NCBI GenBank assembly: GCA_903895595.1
Contig: CAITUP010000122.1
Coordinates: forward strand, 1-36,944
Source: an uncultured Acetobacteraceae bacterium
GTDB taxonomy: Bacteria > Pseudomonadota > Alphaproteobacteria > Acetobacterales > Acetobacteraceae
Reading direction: 5' to 3'
Length of the DNA: 36,944 nucleotides
Numbering within the stretch: position 1 is the first letter of the stretch; every line of letters starts with the position of its first letter. Under the pieces are notes generated by a model that was not told the origin of the DNA, did no database searches, and worked only from the letters and a program-made list of their open reading frames with translations. Positions 26,043 to 34,549 of the stretch are shown here, in pieces. Made by a program: the position numbers and the translations under genes.

Positions 26043-27146
26043 ATGGCCGCTCTGGCGATCCGCGACGTCCGCAAACGCTTCGGCACGACCGAGGTGCTGA
26101 AAGGCGTCGGGTTGGAGATCGAAAACGGCGAATTCACCGTCATCGTCGGCCCCTCCGGCTGCGGTAAATCCACGCTGCTGAACATTATCGCCGGGCTGGA
26201 AAAGCCAACCTCCGGCACGGTCGAAATCGGCGGCCGGATCGTCGACGACGTGGCGCCGAAGGACCGCGACATCGCGATGGTGTTTCAGTCCTACGCTTTG
26301 TATCCGTCGATGACCGTGCGCCAGAACATCGTGTTCGGGATGGAATGCCGCAACGTCCCCAAACCGCAACGGGCCGAGGCGCTGGCCCGCGTCGCGCGGC
26401 TGTTGCAGATCGAACCGCTGCTGGACCGTAAACCGGCCCAATTATCGGGCGGGCAGCGGCAACGCGTCGCCATGGGACGGGCACTGGTGCGCGATCCATT
26501 GTTGTTTCTGTTCGATGAGCCGCTGTCCAACCTCGATGCGAAATTGCGTGTCGAAATGCGGATGGAAATCAAACAGCTGCACCACCGTATCGGCTCCACC
26601 ATGGTCTACGTCACGCACGATCAGATCGAGGCCATGACGATGGCGACCCGCATCGCCGTCATGCATCAAGGCGAAGTGCAGCAATTCGCCGATCCCGACA
26701 CGGTCTACAACCGCCCCGCCAACCTGTTCGTCGCCGGCTTCATGGGCGCCCCGCCGATGAACATTTTCTCCGCCCGTGTCGAGGCCACGCCCAACGGCGT
26801 CCAAGCCACGATCGGCCAAGGCGAAAACGCCGTCGCGTTGGCCTTGCCCGACACCTGTAAGCCGCACGCCGGCCGCGCCGTCATGCTGGGCCTGCGCCCG
26901 GATTGCATCGCCGAGGAACACCGCCGTTTCGGTGCCGACGCCGCCGGACTGACGATCGAAGCGCCGGTGGAAATGAGCGAACCGACCGGCGCAGAAACCA
27001 TCGTCGTGCTTCGCATCGGCGGCGAGCGTGCGTTGGCCCGCGTCTCCCCCGACACCCGCCCCGCGGCCGGCTCCCGCGCTCGGTTTTCCCTCGACATGCG
27101 CCGCGTCTGTTTGTTCGATCCTGGAACCGGGATGCTGATCGCCTAG
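26043..27146 (+). CDS. ABC transporter ATP-binding protein (MalK/UgpC type)
   Basis: A 367-residue ATPase of the sugar-importer class. It has Walker A 'GPSGCGKST' (36-44), the Q-loop at Q82 in 'VFQSYALYPSMTV', signature 'LSGGQ' (134-138), Walker B 'LFLFDEP' with D158/E159, and the H-loop His H192 in 'VTHDQIEAM'. From about residue 235 a TOBE-type C-terminal domain follows ('GFMGAPPMNIFSARVE'), as in MalK, UgpC and MsmK. It powers the two permeases upstream. SD 'TAGGAGA' lies 7 bases before the ATG. Last gene of the importer operon; 476 bases with repeats follow before the dioxygenase gene. Confidence 0.95.
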   Translation: MAALAIRDVRKRFGTTEVLKGVGLEIENGEFTVIVGPSGCGKSTLLNIIAGLEKPTSGTVEIGGRIVDDVAPKDRDIAMVFQSYALYPSMTVRQNIVFGMECRNVPKPQRAEALARVARLLQIEPLLDRKPAQLSGGQRQRVAMGRALVRDPLLFLFDEPLSNLDAKLRVEMRMEIKQLHHRIGSTMVYVTHDQIEAMTMATRIAVMHQGEVQQFADPDTVYNRPANLFVAGFMGAPPMNIFSARVEATPNGVQATIGQGENAVALALPDTCKPHAGRAVMLGLRPDCIAEEHRRFGADAAGLTIEAPVEMSEPTGAETIVVLRIGGERALARVSPDTRPAAGSRARFSLDMRRVCLFDPGTGMLIA

Positions 27147-27389
27147 CAAGCCAGGAGCTACCGTGTCGAAAAGGCGTTAGGGCCGGGACAACTGCCCCTC
27201 CACCGTCATCCTGGTGCTTCGACCCTACCGGAATCACATATCGTAGAAACGGTTTTTTTAAAATCTGCCACCGAGCTTGCGGCAAATCCGGCGGGTGGGG
27301 CAAATACCCAGGCAAGCCTGCCAACTCGCTGTTAGGAGGCGCGACCGCCATCCGATCGGCCGCTGACGCCACATCCCGCATCGTTTTTG

Positions 27390-27465
27390 ACACAGAGGTC
27401 CCAGAGACACAGAGGCCCAGAGAAGACCGTATCTCTGGGCCTCTGTGTCTCTGGGACCTCTGTGT
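27390..27465. repeat. 34-bp perfect hairpin, CACAGAGG-type repeat
   Basis: Perfect 34-base arms at 27390-27423 and 27432-27465 with an 8-base loop. Each arm consists of two near-identical direct copies, ACACAGAGGTCCCAGAG and ACACAGAGGCCCAGAG. The composition resembles 'CACAGAGG...CAGAGA' extragenic repeats recalled from many bacterial phyla. It could stop transcripts from the importer operon, but there is no U-tract. Confidence 0.9.
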
Positions 27466-27511
27466 TCAAAACGCGGCTACAAACGGCACAACGCAGCGTT
27501 TTGTGTCGCTT

Positions 27512-27540
27512 GGGATGGCCGGATCAGATCCGACCACGAC
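27512..27540. repeat. Degenerate family A palindrome
   Basis: Read on the minus strand this is GTCGTGGTCGG, a short centre, and CCGGCCATCCC, matching the family A unit (GTCATGGTCGGGCTTGACCC...) with several substitutions. A hairpin is still possible (GGTCGGATC / GATCCGGCC, one G-T pair). Confidence 0.5.
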
Positions 27541-27567
27541 GTGGCAGGGTGGATGCCGGCTCACCGC

Positions 27568-27596
27568 TTGACACCGATAGCGACGATTACCAGCAT
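27568..27596 (+). promoter_or_regulatory. Possible sigma-70-type promoter for the dioxygenase gene
   Basis: TTGACA at 27568-27573 is a perfect -35 hexamer. At 17 bases spacing lies CAGCAT (27591-27596), which matches the -10 consensus at only three positions. A start near 27603 would leave about 20 bases of leader before the ATG at 27623. Weak evidence. Confidence 0.3.
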
Positions 27597-27622
27597 CCCC
27601 TAAAATCCAAGGGAAACGTCGC

Positions 27623-28465
27623 ATGGCACACCCCAATCTTCAGGTCGAACGTGTCGCTGGCGCGATCGGCGCCGAGATCCGCGGTATCGACCTCGCCCGA
27701 GCGCAAGCGGACGCAGCGATCGCCGCGATCCGCGGCTTGCTGCTGGAACACGGCGTCATCTTCTTCCGCGACCAGACGTTGAACGACACGACACTGAAGG
27801 CCTTCGCGAGCCGCTTCGGCACGTTCTTCCGCCACCCCTATTTCGTGCCGGAAGGCGATCCGGATGTCATCGTCATTCGCCGAGCGCCGGGGGACAAGAA
27901 GATCGTGGGAGAGGGCTGGCATTCGGATACGCCGGCCACGCCCGCGCCGCCGATGGCATCGTTGCTGTATGGCGAAGAAATTCCCTTGTACGGCGGCGAT
28001 ACGCTGTTCGCCAATCAGTATCTGGCCTACGAAACATTGTCCCCTGGCATGCAAAGGATGCTGGAAAACATGCGGATCGTATACAGCGACACCCGTGTCG
28101 CCGGGGCCACCGTCGGCCGTAACGCGCAAAGCGCCACCAAATTACGAGAGGACGCCGGCTTCGCGCATTCGCAAGGCGTGCATCCCGTGGTGCGCACGCA
28201 TCCCGAAACCGGGCGCAAAGCGCTGTATGTCGTACGGCCGCTGATGCTCCATTTCGACGGCATGACCAAAGCCGAAAGCGACGGTCTCGCGGACTATCTG
28301 TACGAACACAGCCACCGCCCCGAATTGACCTGTCGTTTCCGCTGGGAAAACGGCTCGCTCGCGTTCTGGGACAATCGCTGCGTGCAGCACGCGGCGCTGA
28401 ACGATACCGGACCGTTCCACCGGATCATGCGCCGAGTCCAGCTCAACGGCGACGTCCCTGCTTGA
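27623..28465 (+). CDS. TauD/TfdA-family Fe(II)/2-oxoglutarate dioxygenase
   Basis: A 280-residue TauD-type oxygenase. The facial triad is H100-x-D102 in 'GEGWHSDTPATP' and H256 in 'DNRCVQHAALND'; the 2-oxoglutarate-binding Arg is R267 or R271 in 'FHRIMRRVQLNGD'. The N-terminal 'AIGAEIRGIDLARA' and 'EHGVIFFRDQTL' are standard for the family. Such enzymes hydroxylate a carbon next to a sulfonate, ether or carboxylate, often releasing a leaving group (taurine, 2,4-D, alkyl sulfates). SD 'AAGGGA' precedes the ATG. The flavin monooxygenase gene follows 64 bases later on the same strand. The substrate cannot be named; no sulfonate transporter genes are present. Confidence 0.93.
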   Translation: MAHPNLQVERVAGAIGAEIRGIDLARAQADAAIAAIRGLLLEHGVIFFRDQTLNDTTLKAFASRFGTFFRHPYFVPEGDPDVIVIRRAPGDKKIVGEGWHSDTPATPAPPMASLLYGEEIPLYGGDTLFANQYLAYETLSPGMQRMLENMRIVYSDTRVAGATVGRNAQSATKLREDAGFAHSQGVHPVVRTHPETGRKALYVVRPLMLHFDGMTKAESDGLADYLYEHSHRPELTCRFRWENGSLAFWDNRCVQHAALNDTGPFHRIMRRVQLNGDVPA

Positions 28466-28529
28466 CATCGCCGTCGCCTGCCCGACCATGGGCGCCAGAA
28501 CGTCCCAACAGCCATAAGAGCCACCCGCC

Positions 28530-30398
28530 ATGACCCCTGCCATCCGCATCGATGAGACCACCGGCCTGAAAGCCTTCAACACGCGCGCCGCCAAGGCCAG
28601 CGAACGGATCGCCGGCAAGGGCTACTCCCCGGTCGCGGATCAGGCCCTGATCACCCTGCCCGAAGCGCCCCCCGGTGCCGTCTTCAATGCCGAGGAACAG
28701 GCCCGTTACCGCGAATTCAAGGAATCCCGGCGCGGCGCGGCCAACTACATGGCCATGGAAGGCGAATTCGCGAAATACCTGGAAGACGTCTACTCCGCGC
28801 CCCCGATCGAGCGCGAAGCGCTGACCGACGAATGCGACATCGTCATCATCGGTGCCGGCTTCGCCGCTTTGCTGCTATGGTACAAAATCCGCGAGGCCGG
28901 CTTCAAGGACGTTCGCATCTGCGAAAAAGGCGGCGATGTCGGCGGCACCTGGTACTGGAACCGCTACCCCGGCATCGCCTGCGATGTGGAATCCTACTCC
29001 TATTTCCCGCTGCTGGAGGAAATGGGCTATTTCCCGACGATGAAATTCGCGTCGGGGTTCGAAATCCTCGAATACTGCCAGCTCATGGCCGAGAAGCTGG
29101 GTTTTTACGATCGTTGTTTATTCCACACGACGGTGGACCGCACGGAATGGAATCAGGCCGACGGCCGCTGGACCGTATCGACCAGCCGCGGCGATAAAAT
29201 GCGCGCCCGCTATGTCGTGCTGGCGAACGGATCGCTGACCACGCCGAAACTCGCCCGCATCGACGGGATGCAGAGCTTCAAGGGACAATCCTTCCACACG
29301 TCGCGCTGGGACTACAACGTCGATCTCGCCGGCAAGCGCGTCGGCATCATCGGCACCGGCGCCAGCGCCGTGCAGGTCGTGCCGGAAATCGCCAAGATCG
29401 TGAAGGAGCTGTACGTTTTCCAGCGCACCCCCTCCACCATCGACGTGCGCGACCAGCGCGTGACAACGCAGGAAGAAATCGAAGCCTGGTCGAAGGAGGA
29501 AAACTGGGCGAAGAAGCGCCGCGAACGTCTGGCGCGCATTTCCTCCGGCCGCACCGCGCTGAAGGGCAACGACGATTATCTGTCCGGCAAGGTCGCCGAT
29601 TTCCGCGAACGCCGCACCTACGACCGGCAACTATCGCCCGAGGAAATGATTGCCGCCCAGCTGAACACCAACTTCCGCATCATGGAGCAGATTCGCGCCC
29701 GCATCGACGCGATTGTGAAGGACCCGAAAACCGCCAACGCGCTGAAACCTTACTATGCCTACGGCTGCAAGCGCCCGACCTTCCATGACGAATACCTGCC
29801 GACCTTCAACCTGCCGCACGTCACGCTGGTGGACACCGCGCCCATCGGCGTCAGCGCGATCAACGAGCGCGGCGTCGTGCATGATGGCAAGGAATACGAA
29901 GTCGATGTGCTGATCTACGCCACCGGCTTCCAATGGATGGGCGCGGGTTCGTTCAACATGATCGTCGGCCGCGACGGGCGGACTTTGCGCGGCAAATGGG
30001 CGGAGGAAGGGGTGAAAACCTTCCTCGGTCTGCACAGCAACGGGTTCCCGAATTTGTTCATCATGTCCGGCCCGCAAAGCGGCGGCGGCCAGTTCAACTT
30101 CACCCGCACCATGGAAGGCCAGACCGACTACGTGGCGTGGCTGCTGAAAACCTCCCGCGACAAGGGCGGTGCCGCGATCGACGTCGCGAAGGATGCCGAA
30201 GCCGCCTACGCCCTGCACTGCCGCGAAGCCGATATCCGGACCCAGCCCCTGCGCGACTGCCTGTCCTACTACAACGGCGACGGCAACGCCGAACCCGGCA
30301 GTCTGGCCTATTACGGCGGGCCGCAGAAATGGCACGAAATCCGGATGAAGGCGCAGGAAACGCTCGATCCTTACGTGTTCGAGCAGGTCTCGGCGTAG
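28530..30398 (+). CDS. Baeyer-Villiger-type flavin-containing monooxygenase
   Basis: A 622-residue class B flavoprotein monooxygenase. The FAD Rossmann motif is 'IVIIGAGFAALLLWYKIREA' (G108, G110), followed by 'GGDVGGTWYWNRYPGIACDV'. The Baeyer-Villiger fingerprint FxGxxxHxxxW(D/P) is present as F250-KG-QSF-H256-TSR-W260-D261. The NADPH motif is 'GTGASA' (275-280). Such enzymes insert one oxygen next to a ketone to form an ester or lactone, using NADPH and O2. About 100 residues precede the FAD domain, an N-terminal extension seen in several BVMO subgroups. It follows the TauD-type gene by 64 bases and may be cotranscribed with it. The ketone substrate is unknown. Confidence 0.93.
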   Translation: MTPAIRIDETTGLKAFNTRAAKASERIAGKGYSPVADQALITLPEAPPGAVFNAEEQARYREFKESRRGAANYMAMEGEFAKYLEDVYSAPPIEREALTDECDIVIIGAGFAALLLWYKIREAGFKDVRICEKGGDVGGTWYWNRYPGIACDVESYSYFPLLEEMGYFPTMKFASGFEILEYCQLMAEKLGFYDRCLFHTTVDRTEWNQADGRWTVSTSRGDKMRARYVVLANGSLTTPKLARIDGMQSFKGQSFHTSRWDYNVDLAGKRVGIIGTGASAVQVVPEIAKIVKELYVFQRTPSTIDVRDQRVTTQEEIEAWSKEENWAKKRRERLARISSGRTALKGNDDYLSGKVADFRERRTYDRQLSPEEMIAAQLNTNFRIMEQIRARIDAIVKDPKTANALKPYYAYGCKRPTFHDEYLPTFNLPHVTLVDTAPIGVSAINERGVVHDGKEYEVDVLIYATGFQWMGAGSFNMIVGRDGRTLRGKWAEEGVKTFLGLHSNGFPNLFIMSGPQSGGGQFNFTRTMEGQTDYVAWLLKTSRDKGGAAIDVAKDAEAAYALHCREADIRTQPLRDCLSYYNGDGNAEPGSLAYYGGPQKWHEIRMKAQETLDPYVFEQVSA

Positions 30399-30413
30399 AC
30401 ACTTCGCGCCCGC

Positions 30414-30451
30414 CCACCCTATCTATGCCATGACTACAGGCGATAGGGTGG
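30414..30451 (+). promoter_or_regulatory. Hairpin covering the SD of the hybrid kinase gene
   Basis: CCACCCTATC (30414-30423) pairs perfectly with GATAGGGTGG (30442-30451) across an 18-base loop. The 3' arm holds the only SD-like sequence (AGGG, 30445-30448, 7 bases before the ATG at 30456), so the fold would hide the ribosome-binding site. It begins 15 bases after the BVMO stop and has no U-tract, so sequestration is at least as likely as termination. Confidence 0.45.
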
Positions 30452-30455
30452 CGGT

Positions 30456-33400
30456 ATGGCGGGTTCGAACATGGCAGGCCTGTCGCGGCGCGGCTGGAAC
30501 CAAGCGCAGGGGTGGCTCGCCCCCCTGTTCCTGATCGTCCTGCCGCTGGTTCTGCTTTGGGTCAGCATCGCCTCCCATTTGATCCAGGAACGCGAGCAAA
30601 ACGAACGGGCGGGCATGGACAACGCCGCCAATCTCGCCCGCGGCTTCGGCGAAAACGTGGAGCGGATGATCGATGGCGCCGATCAGCTCCTGAAAGTGCT
30701 GCGCAACACCCGCGCCCATGACCCCGAAGCGTTCGATCTGGCCAAGCTGGTGCCGGCCAACGACATCCTGAACGGTCTGACCCTGCAGATCGCAATGACC
30801 GATCGCGACGGCATCATGACCGCCAGCAACCTGCCGCTGGTCGGCCGCGTGGACCTATCGGATCGCGAACACATCAAAGTGCATTTCGACACCGCGAAGG
30901 ACGAACTGTTCATCAGCAAACCGGTCCTGGGCCGCGTGTCCAACAAATGGTCCATCCAGTTCAGCCGTAAGGTATTCGACCGCAACGGGATGTTCGACGG
31001 GGTGATCGTGATGTCGCTCGACCCCTATTACCTCTCGCGGTTCTATGAATCGCTGGAAATCGGCAAAGGCTCGATCCTGCTGGTCGGTTTGCGCGACCAC
31101 GTCATACGTGCGCGCGCGCCCGCCGTGGCCAACTCCATCGGCGCCCAGCTCAGCGATGACCGGGTCCGCCGTATCGCCGACGGCCCGCCCACCGGATATT
31201 ATACGGTCACAGCGAACCTCGATGGCATCGAGCGTCTGTTCAGCTACCGCCGACTGGAAAAATACGGATTGGCCGTTGCGGTGGGTCTGGCCACAGACGA
31301 CCTGTACGCGGGCTACCGACATGACCGCTCCGAGCGCATCAGATTCGGGGCGGTGCTCACGCTGTTCATTCTTTCGGCCGGCTCGCTGCTGGTGCTCCAA
31401 GGCCGCCGGCTGCGGGCATCGCGCACCCAGATGGCCGCCGCGTTGGATAATATCAGCCAAGGCATCATCATGGTCGATTCCAACGGAAACATACCCGTCG
31501 CAAACCGCCGGGTGCTCGGGCTTCTGGACCTGCCGGAGGACACACTGAGGCACGCCGCCAAATACCAGGACATCATGCAAACGCTGGCGGGTCGCGGCGA
31601 ATTCGGGCCATCCGGGCCGGAACAGACCGATATCATGCGCGCAATCGCCCGCGGCGACGCCGCACAGACGGTTTACGAGCGTATTCGGCCAAACGGCTCG
31701 ACGTTGGAGATCAGAACCCACCTGCTGACCGACGGCGGTGCCGTCCGCACCTTTACCGACATCACCGAACGCAAAGCGGCGGAACTGTCGTTGCGGGATA
31801 CGCTGGATCGCTTCTACACGATACTATCGGTTATGCCCTCGGGCATTCTGGTCTTGTCGGCTGCCGGCGTCGTGGAATTCGCCAACGCCGAATTCTGCCG
31901 CCTGTTTGGGCTGACCGAAACGCCGGAGCAGCTACGCGGTCTGACATCGCCCGAAATCGTCGCGCTCATTCGCTCCGCCTACGCCGATCCCGACGCCCAA
32001 ATGGCGCGTGTTCAAGCGCTGACGGCGGCCGGGGTCCCGGTTTTCAAGGAAGAGCTGAAGTTGCGAGGCGGACGGTCGTTGCTGCGCGATTTCGTGCCGA
32101 TCCAGGTATCCGGCCAACTTTATGGCCGCATGTGGCAGCACATGGATGTCACCGACCTCAAGCGCACGCAGCTCGACCTGCGGGAATCGGAAACGCTGAA
32201 AAGCGCGATGCTGGCATCGTCGCTGGACGGCGTCATCACCATTAACCGCGACGGCACGATCCTGGAATTCAACGCCGCCGCCGCCCAAATGTTCGGCTAC
32301 GACGCTACCGCCGCGATCGGCCGGCATATGGCCGACATGATTATCCCGCCCGCCATGCACGCCGCGCACGCGGAAGGGATGGAGCGCTACCGCCAAACCG
32401 GCAACGGCCCGATCCTGAACAGCCGGATCGAGATCGAAGCCATGCGTTCCGACGGCAGCCTGTTCCCCGTCGAACTCGCCGTGACCGCTGCCAAGCTCGA
32501 TGAGCGAGAGGTGTTCACCGCCTTCGTCCGCGATATCTCCCCGCGCAAAGCGTTCGAGCGCGAACTGCGCGAAGCGCGGGACGCGGCCGAGGCCGCCAGT
32601 CAGGCGAAATCCGAGTTCCTGAGTACCATGAGCCATGAAATCCGTACCCCTATGAACGGGGTGATCGGCATGGCCGGCCTGATTCTGGATACCTACCTCA
32701 GCCCGCAACAGCGCCATTTCGCCGAAACCCTGCGCGACACCGCCGGCGATATGCTACGGATTATTAACGACATTCTCGATTTCTCCAAGCTCGAAGCCGG
32801 CCGTATGGAATTCGAGAATATCCCGTTCGATCTCGGACAACTGATGACGAGCGTGACCGATCTGTTGACCGTCAAGGCAACGGCCAAAGGTCTGACGCTG
32901 CGGACCGAAATCGCGCAGGGAACCCCGCTCCACATGATCGGCGATCCCGGACGGTTACGACAGGTTCTGTTGAATCTGGTCGATAACGCCGTGAAATTTA
33001 CCACGGCCGGTAGTGTAACAATCGAGGTCGGGTCCGGCAGCCCCGCCCCCGACGGCCAAGCCCGTTTGCGTTTCGCCGTGCGCGATACCGGCATCGGCAT
33101 TCCCGAACACGTTGAGAGGACGCTGTTTCGGCATTTCGTCCAGGCCGACAGCTCGATCTCCCGCCAATTCGGCGGTACCGGGTTGGGTCTGGCGATCAGC
33201 CGGCGGCTGGTGGAGCACATGGACGGCACCATCGCCGTCGAAAGCGTTCCCGGCCAAGGCGCGACGTTCCGCTTCGACGTGCTGCTGGACATCGACACCG
33301 CCCCCGGGCGAATCGCCGAACCGGTTTCAGTGCCGGTGCAGCAACGGCGGCTACGCATCCTGTTGGTGGAAGACAATCCGACCAACCGGCTGGTGGCGGT

Positions 33401-34067
33401 GACGCGCCTGGAATTCATGGGACAACGCGTCGATGCGGTCGCGAGCGGACGGGAAGCCATCGAAGCCGTCCGCACTATCCCCTACGACCTTGTACTAATG
33501 GACGTCATGATGCCGGAAATGGACGGATTGACCGCGACGCGGGCTATCCGATCCCTGCCCGAGCCGGCATGCGGCATTCCGATCGTAGCGATGACCGCGA
33601 ACGTGTTCCGCGAACACGAACGCGAATGTCTCGCGGCCGGGATGGACGGGTTCCTCGGCAAGCCGGTCACGCCAGGTCAGTTGGAGGCGATCGTCGATCG
33701 TGCGATCGCGGGTACCCTGCGGCCGGGAAAAAGCGCGACAGTTATCGCCGAACCGGAAGCACCCATCGACGCCAAGATCTTCCAAGCGTTGGTCGCGGAG
33801 GTTGGCGACGATGTCGCCGATGCCATGCTCGACGCGGTGTTCGAGGAAGCAACCGAACGCTCGGCACGGATCCGAACGCTCCTCGCCCAGTCCGATCACA
33901 TCAACGCCTCCCAAGAGGCTCGGGCGCTCCATGCCGCCGCCATTATGGTCGGCTTGCGGGCGATCGCCCACGAATCCGACGCACTCGCGCGGGGCGAAAG
34001 AAGCCTCGATCGGTTGGACGAAGCGGTGCGCACGGCTAAAGAAACACACAGCGGTACCAGTCCCTAA
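30456..34067 (+). CDS. Hybrid sensor histidine kinase (Cache-3xPAS-HisKA-HATPase-REC-degenerate Hpt)
   Basis: A 1203-residue membrane-bound hybrid kinase. TM1 is about 19-42. A periplasmic Cache-like sensor (about 43-295) and TM2 (about 296-316) follow, then PAS regions at about 325-440, 446-570 and 577-700. HisKA has H727 in 'STMSHEIRTPMNGVIGM'. HATPase has the N-box 'LLNLVDNAVKFT', 'DTGIGIP' (about 878) and 'GGTGLGLAIS'. The receiver (about 965-1082) carries 'LLVEDN' and D1016 in 'LVLMDVMMPEMDG'. The last 100 residues align with Hpt domains, but 'EARALHAAAIMVG' has R1156 where the phospho-accepting His belongs and lacks the Lys-Gly after it. Phosphate should therefore leave D1016 to another Hpt, plausibly the protein at 35987-36709. 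The stimulus is unknown. Confidence 0.92.
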   Translation: MAGSNMAGLSRRGWNQAQGWLAPLFLIVLPLVLLWVSIASHLIQEREQNERAGMDNAANLARGFGENVERMIDGADQLLKVLRNTRAHDPEAFDLAKLVPANDILNGLTLQIAMTDRDGIMTASNLPLVGRVDLSDREHIKVHFDTAKDELFISKPVLGRVSNKWSIQFSRKVFDRNGMFDGVIVMSLDPYYLSRFYESLEIGKGSILLVGLRDHVIRARAPAVANSIGAQLSDDRVRRIADGPPTGYYTVTANLDGIERLFSYRRLEKYGLAVAVGLATDDLYAGYRHDRSERIRFGAVLTLFILSAGSLLVLQGRRLRASRTQMAAALDNISQGIIMVDSNGNIPVANRRVLGLLDLPEDTLRHAAKYQDIMQTLAGRGEFGPSGPEQTDIMRAIARGDAAQTVYERIRPNGSTLEIRTHLLTDGGAVRTFTDITERKAAELSLRDTLDRFYTILSVMPSGILVLSAAGVVEFANAEFCRLFGLTETPEQLRGLTSPEIVALIRSAYADPDAQMARVQALTAAGVPVFKEELKLRGGRSLLRDFVPIQVSGQLYGRMWQHMDVTDLKRTQLDLRESETLKSAMLASSLDGVITINRDGTILEFNAAAAQMFGYDATAAIGRHMADMIIPPAMHAAHAEGMERYRQTGNGPILNSRIEIEAMRSDGSLFPVELAVTAAKLDEREVFTAFVRDISPRKAFERELREARDAAEAASQAKSEFLSTMSHEIRTPMNGVIGMAGLILDTYLSPQQRHFAETLRDTAGDMLRIINDILDFSKLEAGRMEFENIPFDLGQLMTSVTDLLTVKATAKGLTLRTEIAQGTPLHMIGDPGRLRQVLLNLVDNAVKFTTAGSVTIEVGSGSPAPDGQARLRFAVRDTGIGIPEHVERTLFRHFVQADSSISRQFGGTGLGLAISRRLVEHMDGTIAVESVPGQGATFRFDVLLDIDTAPGRIAEPVSVPVQQRRLRILLVEDNPTNRLVAVTRLEFMGQRVDAVASGREAIEAVRTIPYDLVLMDVMMPEMDGLTATRAIRSLPEPACGIPIVAMTANVFREHERECLAAGMDGFLGKPVTPGQLEAIVDRAIAGTLRPGKSATVIAEPEAPIDAKIFQALVAEVGDDVADAMLDAVFEEATERSARIRTLLAQSDHINASQEARALHAAAIMVGLRAIAHESDALARGERSLDRLDEAVRTAKETHSGTSP

Positions 34068-34324
34068 CGGGTCCGCCGCGGCATCCCCAGCCCCAGTGTG
34101 CCCGTGAACGCGTAGCTGTGCAGTTCCCCGCTCCCGACGAAGCTGGCAGCGACCAGCGTGCCGTCGATCGGGGCGATGTTGGTCGCCACCGCCAGCGGTG
34201 CGATCACCGCCCCGCCGAACAACGTATCGAAATTCAGCTGCGTCGCGTTCGGGAAATTCCAGACAACACGATCCGCGGAGGATGTCGGGTTGTTGAAGCG
34301 GACGCTGGAATCGGACGTGTAATA
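34064..34324 (-). pseudogene. C-terminal remnant of a choice-of-anchor A domain protein
   Basis: On the minus strand an open stretch of 86 codons reads 'YYTSDSSVRFNNPTSSADRV', then 'VWNFPNATQLNFDTLFGGAV', 'IAPLAVATNIAPIDGTLVAA' and 'SFVGSGELHSYAFTGTLGLG'. This is the C-terminal half of a choice-of-anchor A (collagen-binding-like) domain of exported surface proteins. There is no start codon, and an in-frame TGA (34325-34327) sits immediately upstream, with more stops beyond. The usual sorting tail (PEP-CTERM or similar) is absent; the frame ends '...MPRRTR'. Its stop shares bases with the kinase stop in the opposite direction. It is a decayed gene fragment, probably left by a deletion or replacement at this locus. 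Confidence 0.75.
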
Positions 34325-34366
34325 TCAGGCGTCCGAACCTTTGACTCATAGTCAGCGGTGCCCTGT

Positions 34367-34394
34367 CGTCATGCTGACCTGCGTCAGCATGACG
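34367..34394. repeat. Hairpin of repeat family B
   Basis: CGTCATGCTGAC (34367-34378), loop CTGC, GTCAGCATGACG (34383-34394), perfect 12-base arms. It has the same loop and layout as the hairpin at 7176-7207. The differences in one arm are matched in the other (GCCGAC/GTCGGC there, GCTGAC/GTCAGC here). Confidence 0.7.
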
Positions 34395-34549
34395 AGTTGG
34401 CACCGGACCCGTGTGGAACCGGCAGCAGCGCTATGGAAATCTCTTCAGCACGCGGTGTGCCAGCGCGTGATATTCCGTAATATGTTGATTCAAATAATTA
34501 AAAATACGATACGCGCAAAGCGGAAAATATCGCGTTTTGCAAGGGCAAC
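34395..34549. other. AT-rich pocket, no gene
   Basis: From about 34468 to 34540 the sequence is far richer in A and T than the rest of the window (for example GATTCAAATAATTAAAAATA). I see no gene or clear promoter in it. Together with the adjacent decayed surface-protein fragment, it suggests a scar of gene loss or acquired DNA. Confidence 0.5.

Larger units (their letters stand above)
27147..27622. other. Intergenic region with palindromes between importer and dioxygenase genes
   Basis: No protein is recognisable here. It contains a long perfect hairpin at 27390-27465 and a degenerate family A palindrome at 27512-27540. The first 240 bases show no structure or frame I can assign. A weak promoter candidate for the dioxygenase gene is at 27568-27596. 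Confidence 0.6.

Noticed and set aside
27390-27465. CRISPR-like repeat
   Set aside because: There is only one inverted unit, with no spacers and no further copies.
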